From NCBI GenBank assembly GCA_963816925.1, contig CAWFMY010000018.1, positions 1-64,000 of the forward strand: a stretch of 64,000 bases of DNA, in the 5' to 3' direction. Position numbers and translations under genes: made by a program. The notes under the pieces are model-generated. The model made no database searches. It saw nothing but the letters and a program-made list of their open reading frames with translations, and was not told the origin of the DNA. This document shows, in pieces, positions 28,389 to 37,072 of the stretch. Source of the DNA: CAIWHR01 sp963816925 (GTDB lineage Bacteria; Pseudomonadota; Gammaproteobacteria; Burkholderiales; Casimicrobiaceae). The stretch's first letter is position 1. Every line of letters starts with the position of its first letter.

Positions 28389-29078
28389 TCACGCCGTCCG
28401 CTGCCCGAACAGCGCCGATCCGATCCGGACGATCGTCGCCCCTTCCGCAATCGCGGCCTCGAGGTCGTCCGACATCCCCATCGACAGTGTATCGACGGGC
28501 AGCCCCGCCGCGCGGCAGGACTCGAACAGCGCCCTGAGAATCCGGAACTGGCCGCGCCGGGACGCCATCAACGGCGTCGGCTCGGCGATGCCCATCAGGC
28601 CGCGCAAGTTGAGTCGCGGCAGCGCCGCCACTGCGCGCGCCAGCGCCAGCGCGTCTTCGGGCGGAACGCCGCTTTTCGTCGACTCGCCGCTGATATTGAC
28701 CTGTACGCACACGTTGAGCGGGGGCATTCCGGGCGGCCGCATCGCGGACAGCCGGTCGGCGATGCGCTCCCGGTCGATGGTATGCACCCAGTCGAAGCGC
28801 TCGGCCGCGGCGCCGGTCTTGTTGCTCTGGAGCGGGCCGATGAGGTGCCATTCCATGTCCGGAAGGTCGACCAGCGCGCCCATTTTCGGCAGGGCTTCCT
28901 GCACGTAGTTCTCCCCGAAGGCCCGCTGGCCCAGCCCGTGGAGCGCCCGGATCGCCCCCGGCGGAAACGACTTGCTGACGGCAAGCACCCGGACGCCTTC
29001 CTCCGGGCGGCCGGCCTCCCGCATGGCCCGAAGGACACGATCCCGCACGTCTTGCCACGACTTCTCGTAGTGGAACAT
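28389..29078 (-). CDS. yggS: YggS-family PLP homeostasis protein
   Basis: A 229-residue PLP-binding protein of the YggS/PLPBP family, which buffers pyridoxal phosphate and affects amino-acid pools but has no known catalytic activity. The PLP Lys is Lys36 in 'VLAVSKSFPP'. 'GENYVQEALPKM', 'EWHLIGPLQSNKTGAAAERF', 'VNISGESTKSGVPPEDAL' and 'LSMGMSDDLEAAIAEGAT' are all family motifs. I prefer ATG 29078 to the longer open frame because it gives the standard length. It is divergent from pilT across about 100 bases, the textbook neighbourhood. Confidence 0.95.
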   Translation of the reverse strand: MFHYEKSWQDVRDRVLRAMREAGRPEEGVRVLAVSKSFPPGAIRALHGLGQRAFGENYVQEALPKMGALVDLPDMEWHLIGPLQSNKTGAAAERFDWVHTIDRERIADRLSAMRPPGMPPLNVCVQVNISGESTKSGVPPEDALALARAVAALPRLNLRGLMGIAEPTPLMASRRGQFRILRALFESCRAAGLPVDTLSMGMSDDLEAAIAEGATIVRIGSALFGQRTA

Positions 29079-29179
29079 AATCGAATGACGCCGGCATGAG
29101 ATTGCGGTTGCTGGTACGCGATTTGCATGCGGCTTCGTGTTGCGCCGCAATCGAGCGCTTCCGGCCCCGGGGATTATAG

Positions 29180-30229
29180 ATGGACATTACCGAACTGCTC
29201 GCCTTCGCGGTCAAGAACAAGGCCTCCGACCTGCACCTGTCGGCCGGCCTGCCGCCCATGATCCGGGTCCACGGCGACATCCGGCGGATCAACCTGCCGC
29301 CCATGGAGCACGAGGATGTCCACGCCATGGTGTACGACATCATGAGCGACGCGCAGCGCAAGGCGTACGAGGAAAACCTCGAATGCGACTTCAGCTTCGC
29401 GGTGCCCAACCTCGCCCGGTTCCGCGTCAATGCGTTCGTCCAGATGCGCGGCGCCGCCGCGGCGTTCCGGACGATTCCGGCGAAAGTGCTCTCGCTCGAG
29501 GAGCTCAATTGCCCCAAGATCTTCGGCGAGCTGACCAACCGCCCGCGCGGACTCATCCTGTGCACCGGGCCGACGGGCTCCGGCAAGTCGACGACGCTGG
29601 CGGCGATGTGCAACCACGTCAACGAGAACGAGTACGGGCACATCCTCACCATCGAGGATCCGATCGAGTTCATGCACGAGTCGAAGAAGTGCCTGATCAA
29701 CCAGCGCGAGCTGGGGCCGCACACGCTGTCGTTCCCCAACGCGCTGCGCGCGGCGCTGCGCGAGGACCCGGACTACATCCTGGTCGGCGAAATGCGCGAC
29801 CTCGAGACCATCCGCCTCGCGCTCACCGCCGCCGAGACGGGCCACCTCGTGTTCGGCACGCTGCACACGAGCTCCGCGGCCAAGACGATCGACCGGATCA
29901 TCGACGTGTTCCCCGCGGCGGAAAAGGACATGGTCCGCGCGATGCTGTCCGAATCGCTGGTGTCGGTGATCGCGCAGACGCTGCTGAAGACCAAGGACGG
30001 CCAGGGACGGATCGCCGCGCACGAGATCATGATCGGCACGCCCGCCATCCGGAACCTGATCCGCGAGAACAAGGTCGCGCAGATGTACTCGGCGATCCAG
30101 ACGAGCCAGTCGGTCGGCATGCAGACGCTCGACCAGTGCCTCGTCGATCTCGTCCGCCGCAACCAGGTCAATGTCGCCGAGGCCCGCAACCGCGCGGTCA
30201 ACAAGGATCTCTTCATGGCGGGAGGCTAG
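29180..30229 (+). CDS. pilT: Type IV pilus retraction ATPase PilT
   Basis: PilT is the hexameric ATPase that depolymerises type IV pili to power twitching. The 349-residue protein has an N-terminal PAS-like domain and Walker A GPTGSGKST at 130-138. Next come the Asp box 'ILTIEDPIEFMHESK', Walker B around 'ALREDPDYILVGEMRD', and the His box 'LTAAETGHLVFGTLHT'. The PilT-specific 'AIRNLIRENK' motif needed for retraction is present near the C-terminus. pilU follows after four bases. The ATG at 29180 gives the family start 'MDITELLAFAVKNKASDLHL'. Confidence 0.97.
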   Translation: MDITELLAFAVKNKASDLHLSAGLPPMIRVHGDIRRINLPPMEHEDVHAMVYDIMSDAQRKAYEENLECDFSFAVPNLARFRVNAFVQMRGAAAAFRTIPAKVLSLEELNCPKIFGELTNRPRGLILCTGPTGSGKSTTLAAMCNHVNENEYGHILTIEDPIEFMHESKKCLINQRELGPHTLSFPNALRAALREDPDYILVGEMRDLETIRLALTAAETGHLVFGTLHTSSAAKTIDRIIDVFPAAEKDMVRAMLSESLVSVIAQTLLKTKDGQGRIAAHEIMIGTPAIRNLIRENKVAQMYSAIQTSQSVGMQTLDQCLVDLVRRNQVNVAEARNRAVNKDLFMAGG

Positions 30230-30233
30230 ACGG

Positions 30234-31394
30234 ATGGAACGCGAACGCGCCACCAAGTTCATCCACGAGCTGCTCGAGCTGCTGGTCAAGCAGAACGGCT
30301 CCGACCTCTTCATCACGGCGGGCTTTCCGCCGGCGCTCAAGGTCGACGGCAAGATCCAGCCCGTGTCGAAGACGGCGCTGTCCGCGCAGCACACGATCGA
30401 GCTCGTCCGCAGCGTGATGAACGACAAGCAGGCCGCCGAGTTCGAGTCGTCCAAGGAATGCAATTTCGCGATCGCGCCCCCGGGCGTCGGCCGCTTCCGC
30501 GTCAACGCGTTCGTCCAGCAGTCGAAGGTCGGCATGGTGCTGCGGACGATCATGACGGAAATTCCCAGGTTCGAGGAACTCGGGCTGCCCCCCGTGCTGA
30601 AGGACATCATCATGTCCAAGCGGGGGATCATGCTGTTCATCGGCGCCACGGGCTGCGGCAAGTCGACCTCGATGGCGGCGCTGCTCGGTTACCGCAACGA
30701 GAACAGCTACGGCCACATCATCACGATCGAGGACCCGATCGAGTTCGTCCACGAGCACAGGAACTGCATCCTCACGCAGCGCGAGGTCGGCGTCGACTGC
30801 GACGGCTGGCAGGTCGCGCTCAAGAACACGCTGCGGCAGGCGCCGGACGTCATCCTGATCGGCGAAGTGCGCGAGCGGGAGACGATGGACTACGCGATCT
30901 CCTTCGCCGAAACCGGCCACCTGTGCCTCGCCACGCTGCACGCGAACAGCACCAACCAGGCGCTCGACCGGATCATCAACTTCTTCCCCGAGGAGCGCCG
31001 CGCGCAGCTGCTGATGGACCTTTCGCTCAACACCCGCGCCTTCATCGCGCAGCGGCTGATCCCGCGCCGCGACGGCCGCGGCCGCGTTCCGGCGGTCGAG
31101 GTGATGCTGAACTCGCCGCTCGTGTCCGACCTGATCTTCAAGGGCGACGTGTCGGGGATCAAGGACATCATGAAGAAGTCGCGCGAGCTCGGCATGCAGA
31201 CGTTCGACCAGTCGCTGTTCGACCTCTACGAGGCCGGGCTCATCAGCTACGAGGACGCGCTGCGCAACGCCGATTCGCTGAACGACCTGCGGCTCGAGAT
31301 CAAGCTGCACGGCAAGGAAGCGAAGAACCGCAACATCTTCGCGGGCATCGGCGGTCTCGACATGGTGCCCGAGCAGACGCAAGGTCCCGTGTAG
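30234..31394 (+). CDS. pilU: PilT-like retraction ATPase PilU
   Basis: PilU is a PilT paralogue that assists pilus retraction. This 386-residue copy has Walker A GATGCGKST around 137-145, Asp box 'IITIEDPIEFVHEHRN', Walker B 'LRQAPDVILIGEVRE' and His box 'SFAETGHLCLATLHAN'. The PilT-type AIRNLIRE motif is absent, as expected for PilU. The C-terminal tail after 'FDLYEAGLISYEDALRNADS' is longer than in PilT. I chose ATG 30234, just after the pilT stop, rather than the longer frame reaching into pilT. Confidence 0.96.
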   Translation: MERERATKFIHELLELLVKQNGSDLFITAGFPPALKVDGKIQPVSKTALSAQHTIELVRSVMNDKQAAEFESSKECNFAIAPPGVGRFRVNAFVQQSKVGMVLRTIMTEIPRFEELGLPPVLKDIIMSKRGIMLFIGATGCGKSTSMAALLGYRNENSYGHIITIEDPIEFVHEHRNCILTQREVGVDCDGWQVALKNTLRQAPDVILIGEVRERETMDYAISFAETGHLCLATLHANSTNQALDRIINFFPEERRAQLLMDLSLNTRAFIAQRLIPRRDGRGRVPAVEVMLNSPLVSDLIFKGDVSGIKDIMKKSRELGMQTFDQSLFDLYEAGLISYEDALRNADSLNDLRLEIKLHGKEAKNRNIFAGIGGLDMVPEQTQGPV

Positions 31395-31471
31395 GACGGA
31401 CGCCCGGCGAGAGGGCCGGATCCCGCGGTGTGCTAGGCTAGCCGGTCATTCATCGACAAGGCCACGCCACG

Positions 31472-31849
31472 ATGTCCGGCCTCGACGGCACGACGCCGAT
31501 TCCGACCGAAATCAAGCTGCACCAGGCCTCGCGCGTGCTCGAGGTCGCGTTCAACGACAGCCGCACGTTCCGCCTTTCCTACGAGTACCTGCGCGTCTAC
31601 TCGCCGTCGGCCGAAGTGCGCGGCCACGGTCCGGGCCAGGAAGTGCTGCAGGTCGGCAAGCGCGAGATCGCGATCAAGGAAGTGGAGCCGGTCGGCCGCT
31701 ACGCGATCCGCCCCTCGTTTTCGGACGGGCACGACACCGGCATCTATTCGTGGGACTACCTCTACGACCTCGGCGCGCGGCAGGACGAGCTGTGGCAGCG
31801 CTATCTCGACCGGATGGCCGCGGCCGGCGCGAGCCGCGATGCGAAGTGA
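31472..31849 (+). CDS. DUF971 (GBBH-like N-terminal domain) protein
   Basis: A 125-residue protein of the DUF971 / gamma-butyrobetaine-hydroxylase-like N-terminal domain family. Family features include 'IPTEIKLHQASRVLEVAFND', 'FRLSYEYLRVYSPSAEVRGH' and 'PVGRYAIRPSFSDGHDTGIY', followed by 'SWDYLYDLG'. In betaproteobacteria such proteins regularly precede ubiE, as here. The function is not established, though relatives occur near Fe-S and ubiquinone genes. The stop codon falls in the first copy of a 27-base tandem repeat that runs into ubiE. Confidence 0.88.
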   Translation: MSGLDGTTPIPTEIKLHQASRVLEVAFNDSRTFRLSYEYLRVYSPSAEVRGHGPGQEVLQVGKREIAIKEVEPVGRYAIRPSFSDGHDTGIYSWDYLYDLGARQDELWQRYLDRMAAAGASRDAK

Positions 31850-31895
31850 CATGACCGACGAGACCCATCGAAGTGACATGACCGACAAGACCCAT
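31842..31895 (+). repeat. 27-bp tandem duplication at the DUF971/ubiE junction
   Basis: Two adjacent 27-base copies (31842-31868 and 31869-31895) that differ at one position (GAG versus AAG). Each copy carries a TGA followed one base later by ATGACCGAC, so the junction stop and start of the two genes have been duplicated. In the ubiE frame the extra copy reads as an optional nine-residue N-terminal extension. Confidence 0.9.
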
Positions 31896-32612
31896 TTCGG
31901 CTTCGAGCAGGTCGGCCCGGAGGAAAAGGCAGGGCGCGTGCGCGGCGTGTTCGATTCGGTTGCCGGACGCTACGACTTGATGAACGACCTCATGTCGGCG
32001 GGCCTGCACCGCCTGTGGAAGCGCTTCGCCGTCGAGGCCACCGGCGTGCGCGCGGGCATGCGCGTGCTCGACCTCGCCGGGGGCACCGGGGATCTCGCGC
32101 GCCTGTTCGCCGACCGCGTCGGCTCCGCGGGCGAAGTGGTGCTCACCGACATCAACGGCGCCATGCTGTCCGAAGGGCGCGACAAGCTGCTGAACGCCGG
32201 CCTGGTGCTGCCTACCGTCCAGTGCGATGCCGAGAAGCTGCCGTTCGCCAGCGGTGGTTTCGACTGCGTGAGCATCGCCTTCGGCCTCCGCAACGTGACG
32301 CACAAGGAGGCGGCGCTTTCCGAGATGCGTCGCATGCTGAAGCCGGGCGGCGTGGCCGCCGTGCTCGAGTTCTCGCGCATCTGGCAGCCGCTGGCGCCCG
32401 CCTACGACTGGTACAGCTTCAATGTCATCCCGCGCCTCGGCAAGCTCGTGACCGGCGATGATGCGAGCTACCGCTACCTTGCCGAGTCGATCCGCATGCA
32501 CCCGGACCAGGAAACGCTGAAGAGCATGATGAATGCGGCAGGGTTCGATCGCGTCACGGTGCACAACCTCGCCGCCGGCGTGGTCGCGCTGCACCTCGGC
32601 TACGCGCACTGA
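31878..32612 (+). CDS. ubiE: Ubiquinone/menaquinone C-methyltransferase UbiE
   Basis: UbiE methylates the quinone ring carbon in ubiquinone and menaquinone synthesis using SAM. The 244-residue protein starts 'MTDKTHFGFEQV' and has 'VAGRYDLMNDLMSAGLHRLW' and the SAM loop 'VLDLAGGTGDLA'. Further along are 'DAEKLPFASGGFDCVSIAFG', 'LRNVTHKEAALSEMRRMLKP' and 'YDWYSFNVIPRLGKLV'. Three in-frame starts exist (31839, 31851, 31878) because of a tandem repeat. The last matches the usual N-terminus. It begins the quinone-related run ubiE - Tim44-like - ubiJ - ubiB. Confidence 0.95.
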   Translation: MTDKTHFGFEQVGPEEKAGRVRGVFDSVAGRYDLMNDLMSAGLHRLWKRFAVEATGVRAGMRVLDLAGGTGDLARLFADRVGSAGEVVLTDINGAMLSEGRDKLLNAGLVLPTVQCDAEKLPFASGGFDCVSIAFGLRNVTHKEAALSEMRRMLKPGGVAAVLEFSRIWQPLAPAYDWYSFNVIPRLGKLVTGDDASYRYLAESIRMHPDQETLKSMMNAAGFDRVTVHNLAAGVVALHLGYAH

Positions 32613-32697
32613 CCGACAGGCGCACTTGCCTCCACTTGCCCGCAGTTGCCATTAGGCGCATCGCCCGCAAATAACTGTCTTTGGCCGGAGAACGAAC

Positions 32698-33582
32698 ATG
32701 AAGCGAACCCTCTTTGTCGCCCTTGCCGCCGTGCTGGTCGCCTCGCTGGCCGCCGCGGACGCCGACGCGAAGCGCCTCGGAGGCGGCAGAAGCCTGGGCG
32801 CCCAGCGCCAGAGCGTCCCGCCGCCGAGCTCCGCCACGGGTCCGGCCGCCAACCCGGTCATGCCCGCGCAGCCGGGCGTTGCAACGGCGAAACCCGCCGC
32901 GCCGGCCGCGGCGCCAAGCGGCGCGTCGCGCTGGCTGGGCCCGATTGCCGGCATTGCCGCCGGATTGGGACTCGCCGCCTTGCTGTCGCATTTCGGATTG
33001 CCCGAAGGTTTTGCGAGCTTCCTCCTGCTCGGGTTGCTGGCCTTCGGTGCGATCGTCGCGTTCCGGATGTTTGCCGCGCGACGCGGGACCGCGGCGCCAA
33101 CCGCCTCGTACTCCGGTCTCGCGACCGCCGCACCGAGGCCCGTGATCGATGCAACGCCGTCGCGCGTCGAGCCCGTCCTCGCGGCGCCGTCGACGAATTT
33201 CGCGAAGCCCCTGCCCGCCGGATTCGACACCGCCGGCTTCCTGCGCGAGGCGAAGAACCAGTTCCGGCGCCTGCAAACTGCCTGGGACGAGGGCGACAGG
33301 ACGGCGCTCGCGGAGGTCATGACGCCGGAGATGGCGGCCGAAATCGGTCGCGAGCTCGACGAACGCGGCATGCATCACGTGACGGAGATCGTCTCGCTCG
33401 ACGCCGAAATGATGGACGTCACGACCGAGGCGGGCGCGCATTGGGCAAGCGTGCGCTTCACCGGCCTCGCGCGCGAGGACGGCGCGCCGCAGCCGACGTC
33501 GCTCGACGAAATCTGGAACCTGACGAAGCCGGTCGACGGGTCGTCGGGATGGCTGCTCGCCGGCATCCGGCAGACCGCCTGA
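32698..33582 (+). CDS. Tim44-domain membrane protein
   Basis: A 294-residue exported or membrane protein with a C-terminal Tim44-like domain. It has a signal-like N-terminus ('MKRTLFVALAAVLVASLAAA') followed by a Pro/Ala-rich stretch. Two hydrophobic segments follow at about 78-125 ('WLGPIAGIAAGLGLAALLSH' and 'FASFLLLGLLAFGAIVAFRM'). The Tim44 domain covers about 175-294 and includes 'FLREAKNQFRRLQTAWDEGD' and 'MTPEMAAEIGRELDERG'. These proteins regularly sit between ubiE and ubiJ in betaproteobacteria. The role is unknown, perhaps membrane-associated scaffolding. Confidence 0.88.
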   Translation: MKRTLFVALAAVLVASLAAADADAKRLGGGRSLGAQRQSVPPPSSATGPAANPVMPAQPGVATAKPAAPAAAPSGASRWLGPIAGIAAGLGLAALLSHFGLPEGFASFLLLGLLAFGAIVAFRMFAARRGTAAPTASYSGLATAAPRPVIDATPSRVEPVLAAPSTNFAKPLPAGFDTAGFLREAKNQFRRLQTAWDEGDRTALAEVMTPEMAAEIGRELDERGMHHVTEIVSLDAEMMDVTTEAGAHWASVRFTGLAREDGAPQPTSLDEIWNLTKPVDGSSGWLLAGIRQTA

Positions 33583-33630
33583 CGACGCAACCGGGAACCC
33601 CAGCTGACGGACACAACGGAGGACGCCGCG

Positions 33631-34287
33631 ATGACAACGCTCGGAATCGATCCCACGGCGCTCCCCGGCGCAATCGCCAACCGGATGCTCGAGCGCGAAG
33701 CGTGGGCACGGCAACGCCTCGCTGCGCATGCGAGCCGAGTGTTCGTCATCGCGGTGGGTCCTGCCGCGACTGCCTTCGCCATCGACGAGACCGGAAAGGT
33801 CGCCTCGGCGCTGCCGGCTGGCATTGCCCCGGATCTCACGCTCCGCCTGTCGCCGTTCGACGTGCCCGCGTTCCTGGCCGACCCGACGCGCTTCGACCGC
33901 TACGTCAAGGCCGACGGGGATCCCGCGCTGGCCGCGACGCTGAAGGATCTCGCGCCGACGATGCCATGGCTGGTCGAGCAGGCATTCGCGAAGGTCCTGG
34001 GCGCAATCGCCGGCCAGCGCGTCGCGGACGTCGGGCGGCGGCTGCTCGCGTTCCCCGAGTACGCTGCGGAACGCGTCGGGGGCAGCATCGTGAGCTTCGC
34101 GCACGAGCAATCCGGGTTGCTCGCGACCGGCGACGAAGGCAGCGCGTTCGTGATGCACGTGAGCGCGCTGGCCGACCGGGTCGACGCGCTGGCGGCGCGC
34201 ATCGACGCGCTCGACGCCCGCGTTAGCGCAACCGTCGTTCCCGCGAATTTCCGCAGGAAGAAGGCGGTTCCGCCTCAGACGGTGTAG
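33631..34287 (+). CDS. ubiJ: Ubiquinone biosynthesis accessory factor UbiJ
   Basis: A 218-residue UbiJ (formerly YigP) protein with an N-terminal SCP2 lipid-binding domain, which holds polyprenyl intermediates for the ubiquinone-making complex. Features are 'LEREAWARQRLAAHASRVFV', 'LRLSPFDVPAFLADPTRFDR', 'VKADGDPALAATLKDLA' and 'VLGAIAGQRVADVGRR'. A C-terminal heptad-rich stretch 'VDALAARIDALDARV' suggests a short coiled coil. It lies between the Tim44-like gene and, beyond two unrelated genes, ubiB. Its 3' end overlaps the convergent hemolysin III-like gene by 13 bases. Confidence 0.88.
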   Translation: MTTLGIDPTALPGAIANRMLEREAWARQRLAAHASRVFVIAVGPAATAFAIDETGKVASALPAGIAPDLTLRLSPFDVPAFLADPTRFDRYVKADGDPALAATLKDLAPTMPWLVEQAFAKVLGAIAGQRVADVGRRLLAFPEYAAERVGGSIVSFAHEQSGLLATGDEGSAFVMHVSALADRVDALAARIDALDARVSATVVPANFRRKKAVPPQTV

Positions 34288-34922
34288 TCGAGCACCGCGA
34301 AAAAGTGGCACGCGGTGCCCGCGACCACGAACAGGTGCCAGACGAAGTGGGCGTAACGCAGCTTCGAGTCGAGCGCGAAGAACACCACGCCCACCGTGTA
34401 GGCGAGCCCCCCGGCGGCCAACAGGATAAGGCCGGGTGTAGCGACATGCATCAGCAGCGGCTTGGCCGCGACCACGACGAGCCATCCCATCCCGAGGTAT
34501 AGCCCCGTCGACAGGAACGGATGCGACATCCGGTCGAGCGCCTTCAGCGTCACGCCGACCGCCGCCAGCGCCCAGACGAGGCAGAACAGCGTCCAGCCCC
34601 ACGGACCCTCGAGCGGACCGAGCGCGAAGGGCGTGTAGCTGCCGGCGATGAACAGGAAGATCGCGCCCTGGTCGAGCTTGCGGAAGAACCGCTTCGGCCC
34701 TTCCTGCGGGATCGCGTGATAGAGCGCGGAGGCCGCGTAGACCAGCAGCATCGTCGCCGCGAACACGCAGGTGGCCGCGACGTTGAGCGCCGTCCCGCGC
34801 TGCGCGCACGAAACGACGAGGATCGGCACCGCCGCCGTCGCCGCGAGCAGCGCCATGCCATGGCTCACGCTGTTGGCGACTTCCTCGCCGCGAGTCTGGA
34901 CCCGTTCGTGGTGGACCTTCAT
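34275..34922 (-). CDS. Hemolysin III / PAQR-family membrane protein
   Basis: A 215-residue seven-helix membrane protein of the TrhA/YqfA (hemolysin III, PAQR-related) family. The signature 'EEVANSVSHGMALLAATAAV' holds the first conserved His. 'ALYHAIPQEGPKRFFRKLDQ' and 'IFLFIAGSYTPFAL' follow. The C-terminal His pair lies in 'YAHFVWHLFVVAGTACHFFA', forming a metal-like site with the first. The start at 34922 is preferred over a 16-codon upstream extension. The tail overlaps ubiJ end-to-end. The physiological role in bacteria is unsettled; a link to membrane fluidity has been proposed. Confidence 0.9.
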   Translation of the reverse strand: MKVHHERVQTRGEEVANSVSHGMALLAATAAVPILVVSCAQRGTALNVAATCVFAATMLLVYAASALYHAIPQEGPKRFFRKLDQGAIFLFIAGSYTPFALGPLEGPWGWTLFCLVWALAAVGVTLKALDRMSHPFLSTGLYLGMGWLVVVAAKPLLMHVATPGLILLAAGGLAYTVGVVFFALDSKLRYAHFVWHLFVVAGTACHFFAVLDYTV

Positions 34923-35073
34923 GCCGGCACCATTGCATGGGTCGTGCCAAGGGGACGAACGGTCGTCCAATCCCTACCAGCGGACGGGCGGCGCGCTATA
35001 GTCGCGCCTGCCACACGCCGGCACACGCCGCCGATGGCGAGGAAATCAAACCGAAACGAAACGAGGGATCCCA

Positions 35074-35445
35074 ATGAGCGTCCGCTTCCTGCGCATCGCC
35101 GTCATCTATTTCGTCGTCGCCGTCGCACTGGGCGTGTATATGGGGATCATCGCGAATTTCACGCAGGTCCCCGTCCATGCGCACCTCAACTTGCTGGGAT
35201 GGGTGTCGATGGCGCTGTTCGGGCTCATCTACAACGCGCATCCGGCGGCCGGGCAGACCGCGCTCGCGCGCTGGCATTTCTGGATCCACAACGTGACGTT
35301 GCCGGTCTTCATGGCAGCGCTGTACCTGATGCTGGGTGGCAACGCGGCGATTGCCGTGGTCGTCGAAATCAGCGCTACCGTGATGGTGTTCGCCGTCGTG
35401 CTGTTCGCCGTCAACCTGTGGCGAACAGTTCCGGCCGCGCCCTGA
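35074..35445 (+). CDS. Small CcoN/NorB-like four-helix membrane protein
   Basis: A 123-residue protein with four hydrophobic segments resembling a fragment of heme-copper oxidase subunit I (cbb3/NO-reductase type). The segment 'VPVHAHLNLLGWVSMALFGL' matches the His-bearing helix of that family, and another His is in 'ARWHFWIHNVTLPVFM'. It is too short to be an oxidase and lacks the remaining copper and heme ligands. Similar small proteins are seen in other betaproteobacteria, so it is probably a real stand-alone family. Its role is unknown. The gene is single, upstream of ubiB. Confidence 0.7.
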   Translation: MSVRFLRIAVIYFVVAVALGVYMGIIANFTQVPVHAHLNLLGWVSMALFGLIYNAHPAAGQTALARWHFWIHNVTLPVFMAALYLMLGGNAAIAVVVEISATVMVFAVVLFAVNLWRTVPAAP

Positions 35446-35529
35446 CCTTCGATTGCCGCACCGCCGCCTGAGCGCGGCGGCGTCCGGCGCGCGCGGGACG
35501 CGCCGGGGCCATCGCTTACAATCCCCCGC

Positions 35530-37059
35530 ATGCGCCTCCTGCGCCTCACCATCATCTTCTTCGTCGTGCTGAAGTACGGGCTCGACGAGTTCCTCACCGG
35601 CCACGAGCGGTTCCGCGCCGTGCGGCCGATGGCGCGCGCGCTCACGTTCTGGCGCGACACGTCGGCGCCGCGGGCGGTGCGCCTGCGCCTCGCACTGGAG
35701 GACCTCGGGCCGATCTTCGTCAAGTTCGGCCAGATGCTGTCGACGCGCCGCGACCTGATTCCGCTCGACATCGCCGACGAGCTCGCCAAGCTGCAGGATC
35801 GCGTGCCTCCGTTCTCGTCGGACGAGGTCATCGCGACCCTCGCCCGGCTCTATGGCAAGCCGGTCGACCAGGTGTTCAAGGCGTTCGATCGCGTGCCCGT
35901 CGCGAGCGCGTCGGTCGCGCAGGTGCATTTCGCGGAGCTGCCCGACGGCACGCCGGTCGCGGTCAAGGTGCTGCGACCGAACATCGCGCTGGTGATCGAC
36001 AAGGACGTCTCCCTCCTGCGCACGGCCGCGACGCTGGTCGAGAAGCTGTGGTCCGACGGCAAGCGCCTGCGGCCGCGCGAGGTCGTCGCCGAATTCGAAA
36101 AGACGCTGGCCGACGAGCTCGATCTGTCGCGCGAGGCGGCGAACTGCTCGCAGCTCCGCCGCAATTTCCAGCATTCGCCGCTGCTGCAGGTGCCCGCCGT
36201 GCATTGGGACTGGAGCGGCAGCGAGGTCATGGTCATGGAGCGCATGGCCGGCATCCCGATCGGGCAGGTGGACCGGCTGGTGGAAGCAGGCGTCGATTTG
36301 AAGCGCCTTTCGCGCGCCGGCGTCGAGCTCTTCTTCACGCAGGTTTTCCGCGACGGCTACTTCCACGCCGACATGCATCCGGGAAACATCTTCGTGGCGA
36401 TCGACGGCGCCAACTTCGGCAAGTACATCGCGATGGATTTCGGCATCATGGGCACGCTGTCGGAACGCGACAAGAGCTACCTCGCGCAGAATTTCCTCGC
36501 GTTCTTCCGCCGCGATTACCACCGCGTGGCGACCGCGCACCTCGAGTCGGGCTGGGTGCCGCCGGGCACGCGCGTCGACGAGCTCGAAGCGGAGATCCGC
36601 GTCGTGCTGGAGCCCGTGTTCGACCGTCCGCTGTCGGAAATCTCGCTCGGCCGCGTGCTGATGCAGCTCTTCCGTGCCTCGCGGCGGTTCAACATCGAAA
36701 TCCAGCCGCAGCTCGTGCTGCTGCAGAAGACCCTTCTCAACGTCGAAGGGCTCGGCCGGCAGCTCGACCCGGCACTCGACCTCTGGACGACCGCCAAGCC
36801 CTTCCTCGAGCGCTGGATGGAGGAGCAGATCGGGCCCTCGTCGCTGCGCCGCCGGCTGATTTCCGAGGCCCCGTACATCGTCGCGGCGCTGCCCGAATTG
36901 CCGCGGCTCTTCCACCAGTGGCTGCTGTCGCGCCCGCCGGCGCCCGACGACGCGCTGCGCGAGCTGGCGGCCGCGCAGCGCACGCGAAACCGCTTGCTGG
37001 CGGTCGTGCTGGTGCTGGTCGCTGCGGCGGTGGTCCTGCTCGTCCTTCGTCCGCTCTAG
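35530..37059 (+). CDS. ubiB: Ubiquinone biosynthesis protein kinase-like UbiB
   Basis: UbiB is an ABC1/ADCK-family atypical kinase needed for ubiquinone synthesis, probably extracting hydrophobic precursors. The 509-residue protein has the KxGQ motif in 'IFVKFGQMLSTRRDLIP' (65-68) and the Ala-rich nucleotide loop 'VPVASASVAQVHFAELPDG'. Also present are 'EFEKTLADELDLSREAANCS', 'GYFHADMHPGNIFV' and 'IAMDFGIMGTLSERD'. The C-terminal membrane helix is 'LLAVVLVLVAAAVVLLVL' (489-506). The ATG gives the standard start 'MRLLRLTIIFFVVLKYGLDE'. The upstream neighbours are unrelated, but ubiE and ubiJ lie within 4 kb. Confidence 0.95.
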   Translation: MRLLRLTIIFFVVLKYGLDEFLTGHERFRAVRPMARALTFWRDTSAPRAVRLRLALEDLGPIFVKFGQMLSTRRDLIPLDIADELAKLQDRVPPFSSDEVIATLARLYGKPVDQVFKAFDRVPVASASVAQVHFAELPDGTPVAVKVLRPNIALVIDKDVSLLRTAATLVEKLWSDGKRLRPREVVAEFEKTLADELDLSREAANCSQLRRNFQHSPLLQVPAVHWDWSGSEVMVMERMAGIPIGQVDRLVEAGVDLKRLSRAGVELFFTQVFRDGYFHADMHPGNIFVAIDGANFGKYIAMDFGIMGTLSERDKSYLAQNFLAFFRRDYHRVATAHLESGWVPPGTRVDELEAEIRVVLEPVFDRPLSEISLGRVLMQLFRASRRFNIEIQPQLVLLQKTLLNVEGLGRQLDPALDLWTTAKPFLERWMEEQIGPSSLRRRLISEAPYIVAALPELPRLFHQWLLSRPPAPDDALRELAAAQRTRNRLLAVVLVLVAAAVVLLVLRPL

Positions 37060-37072
37060 GCCCGACGCGCGG

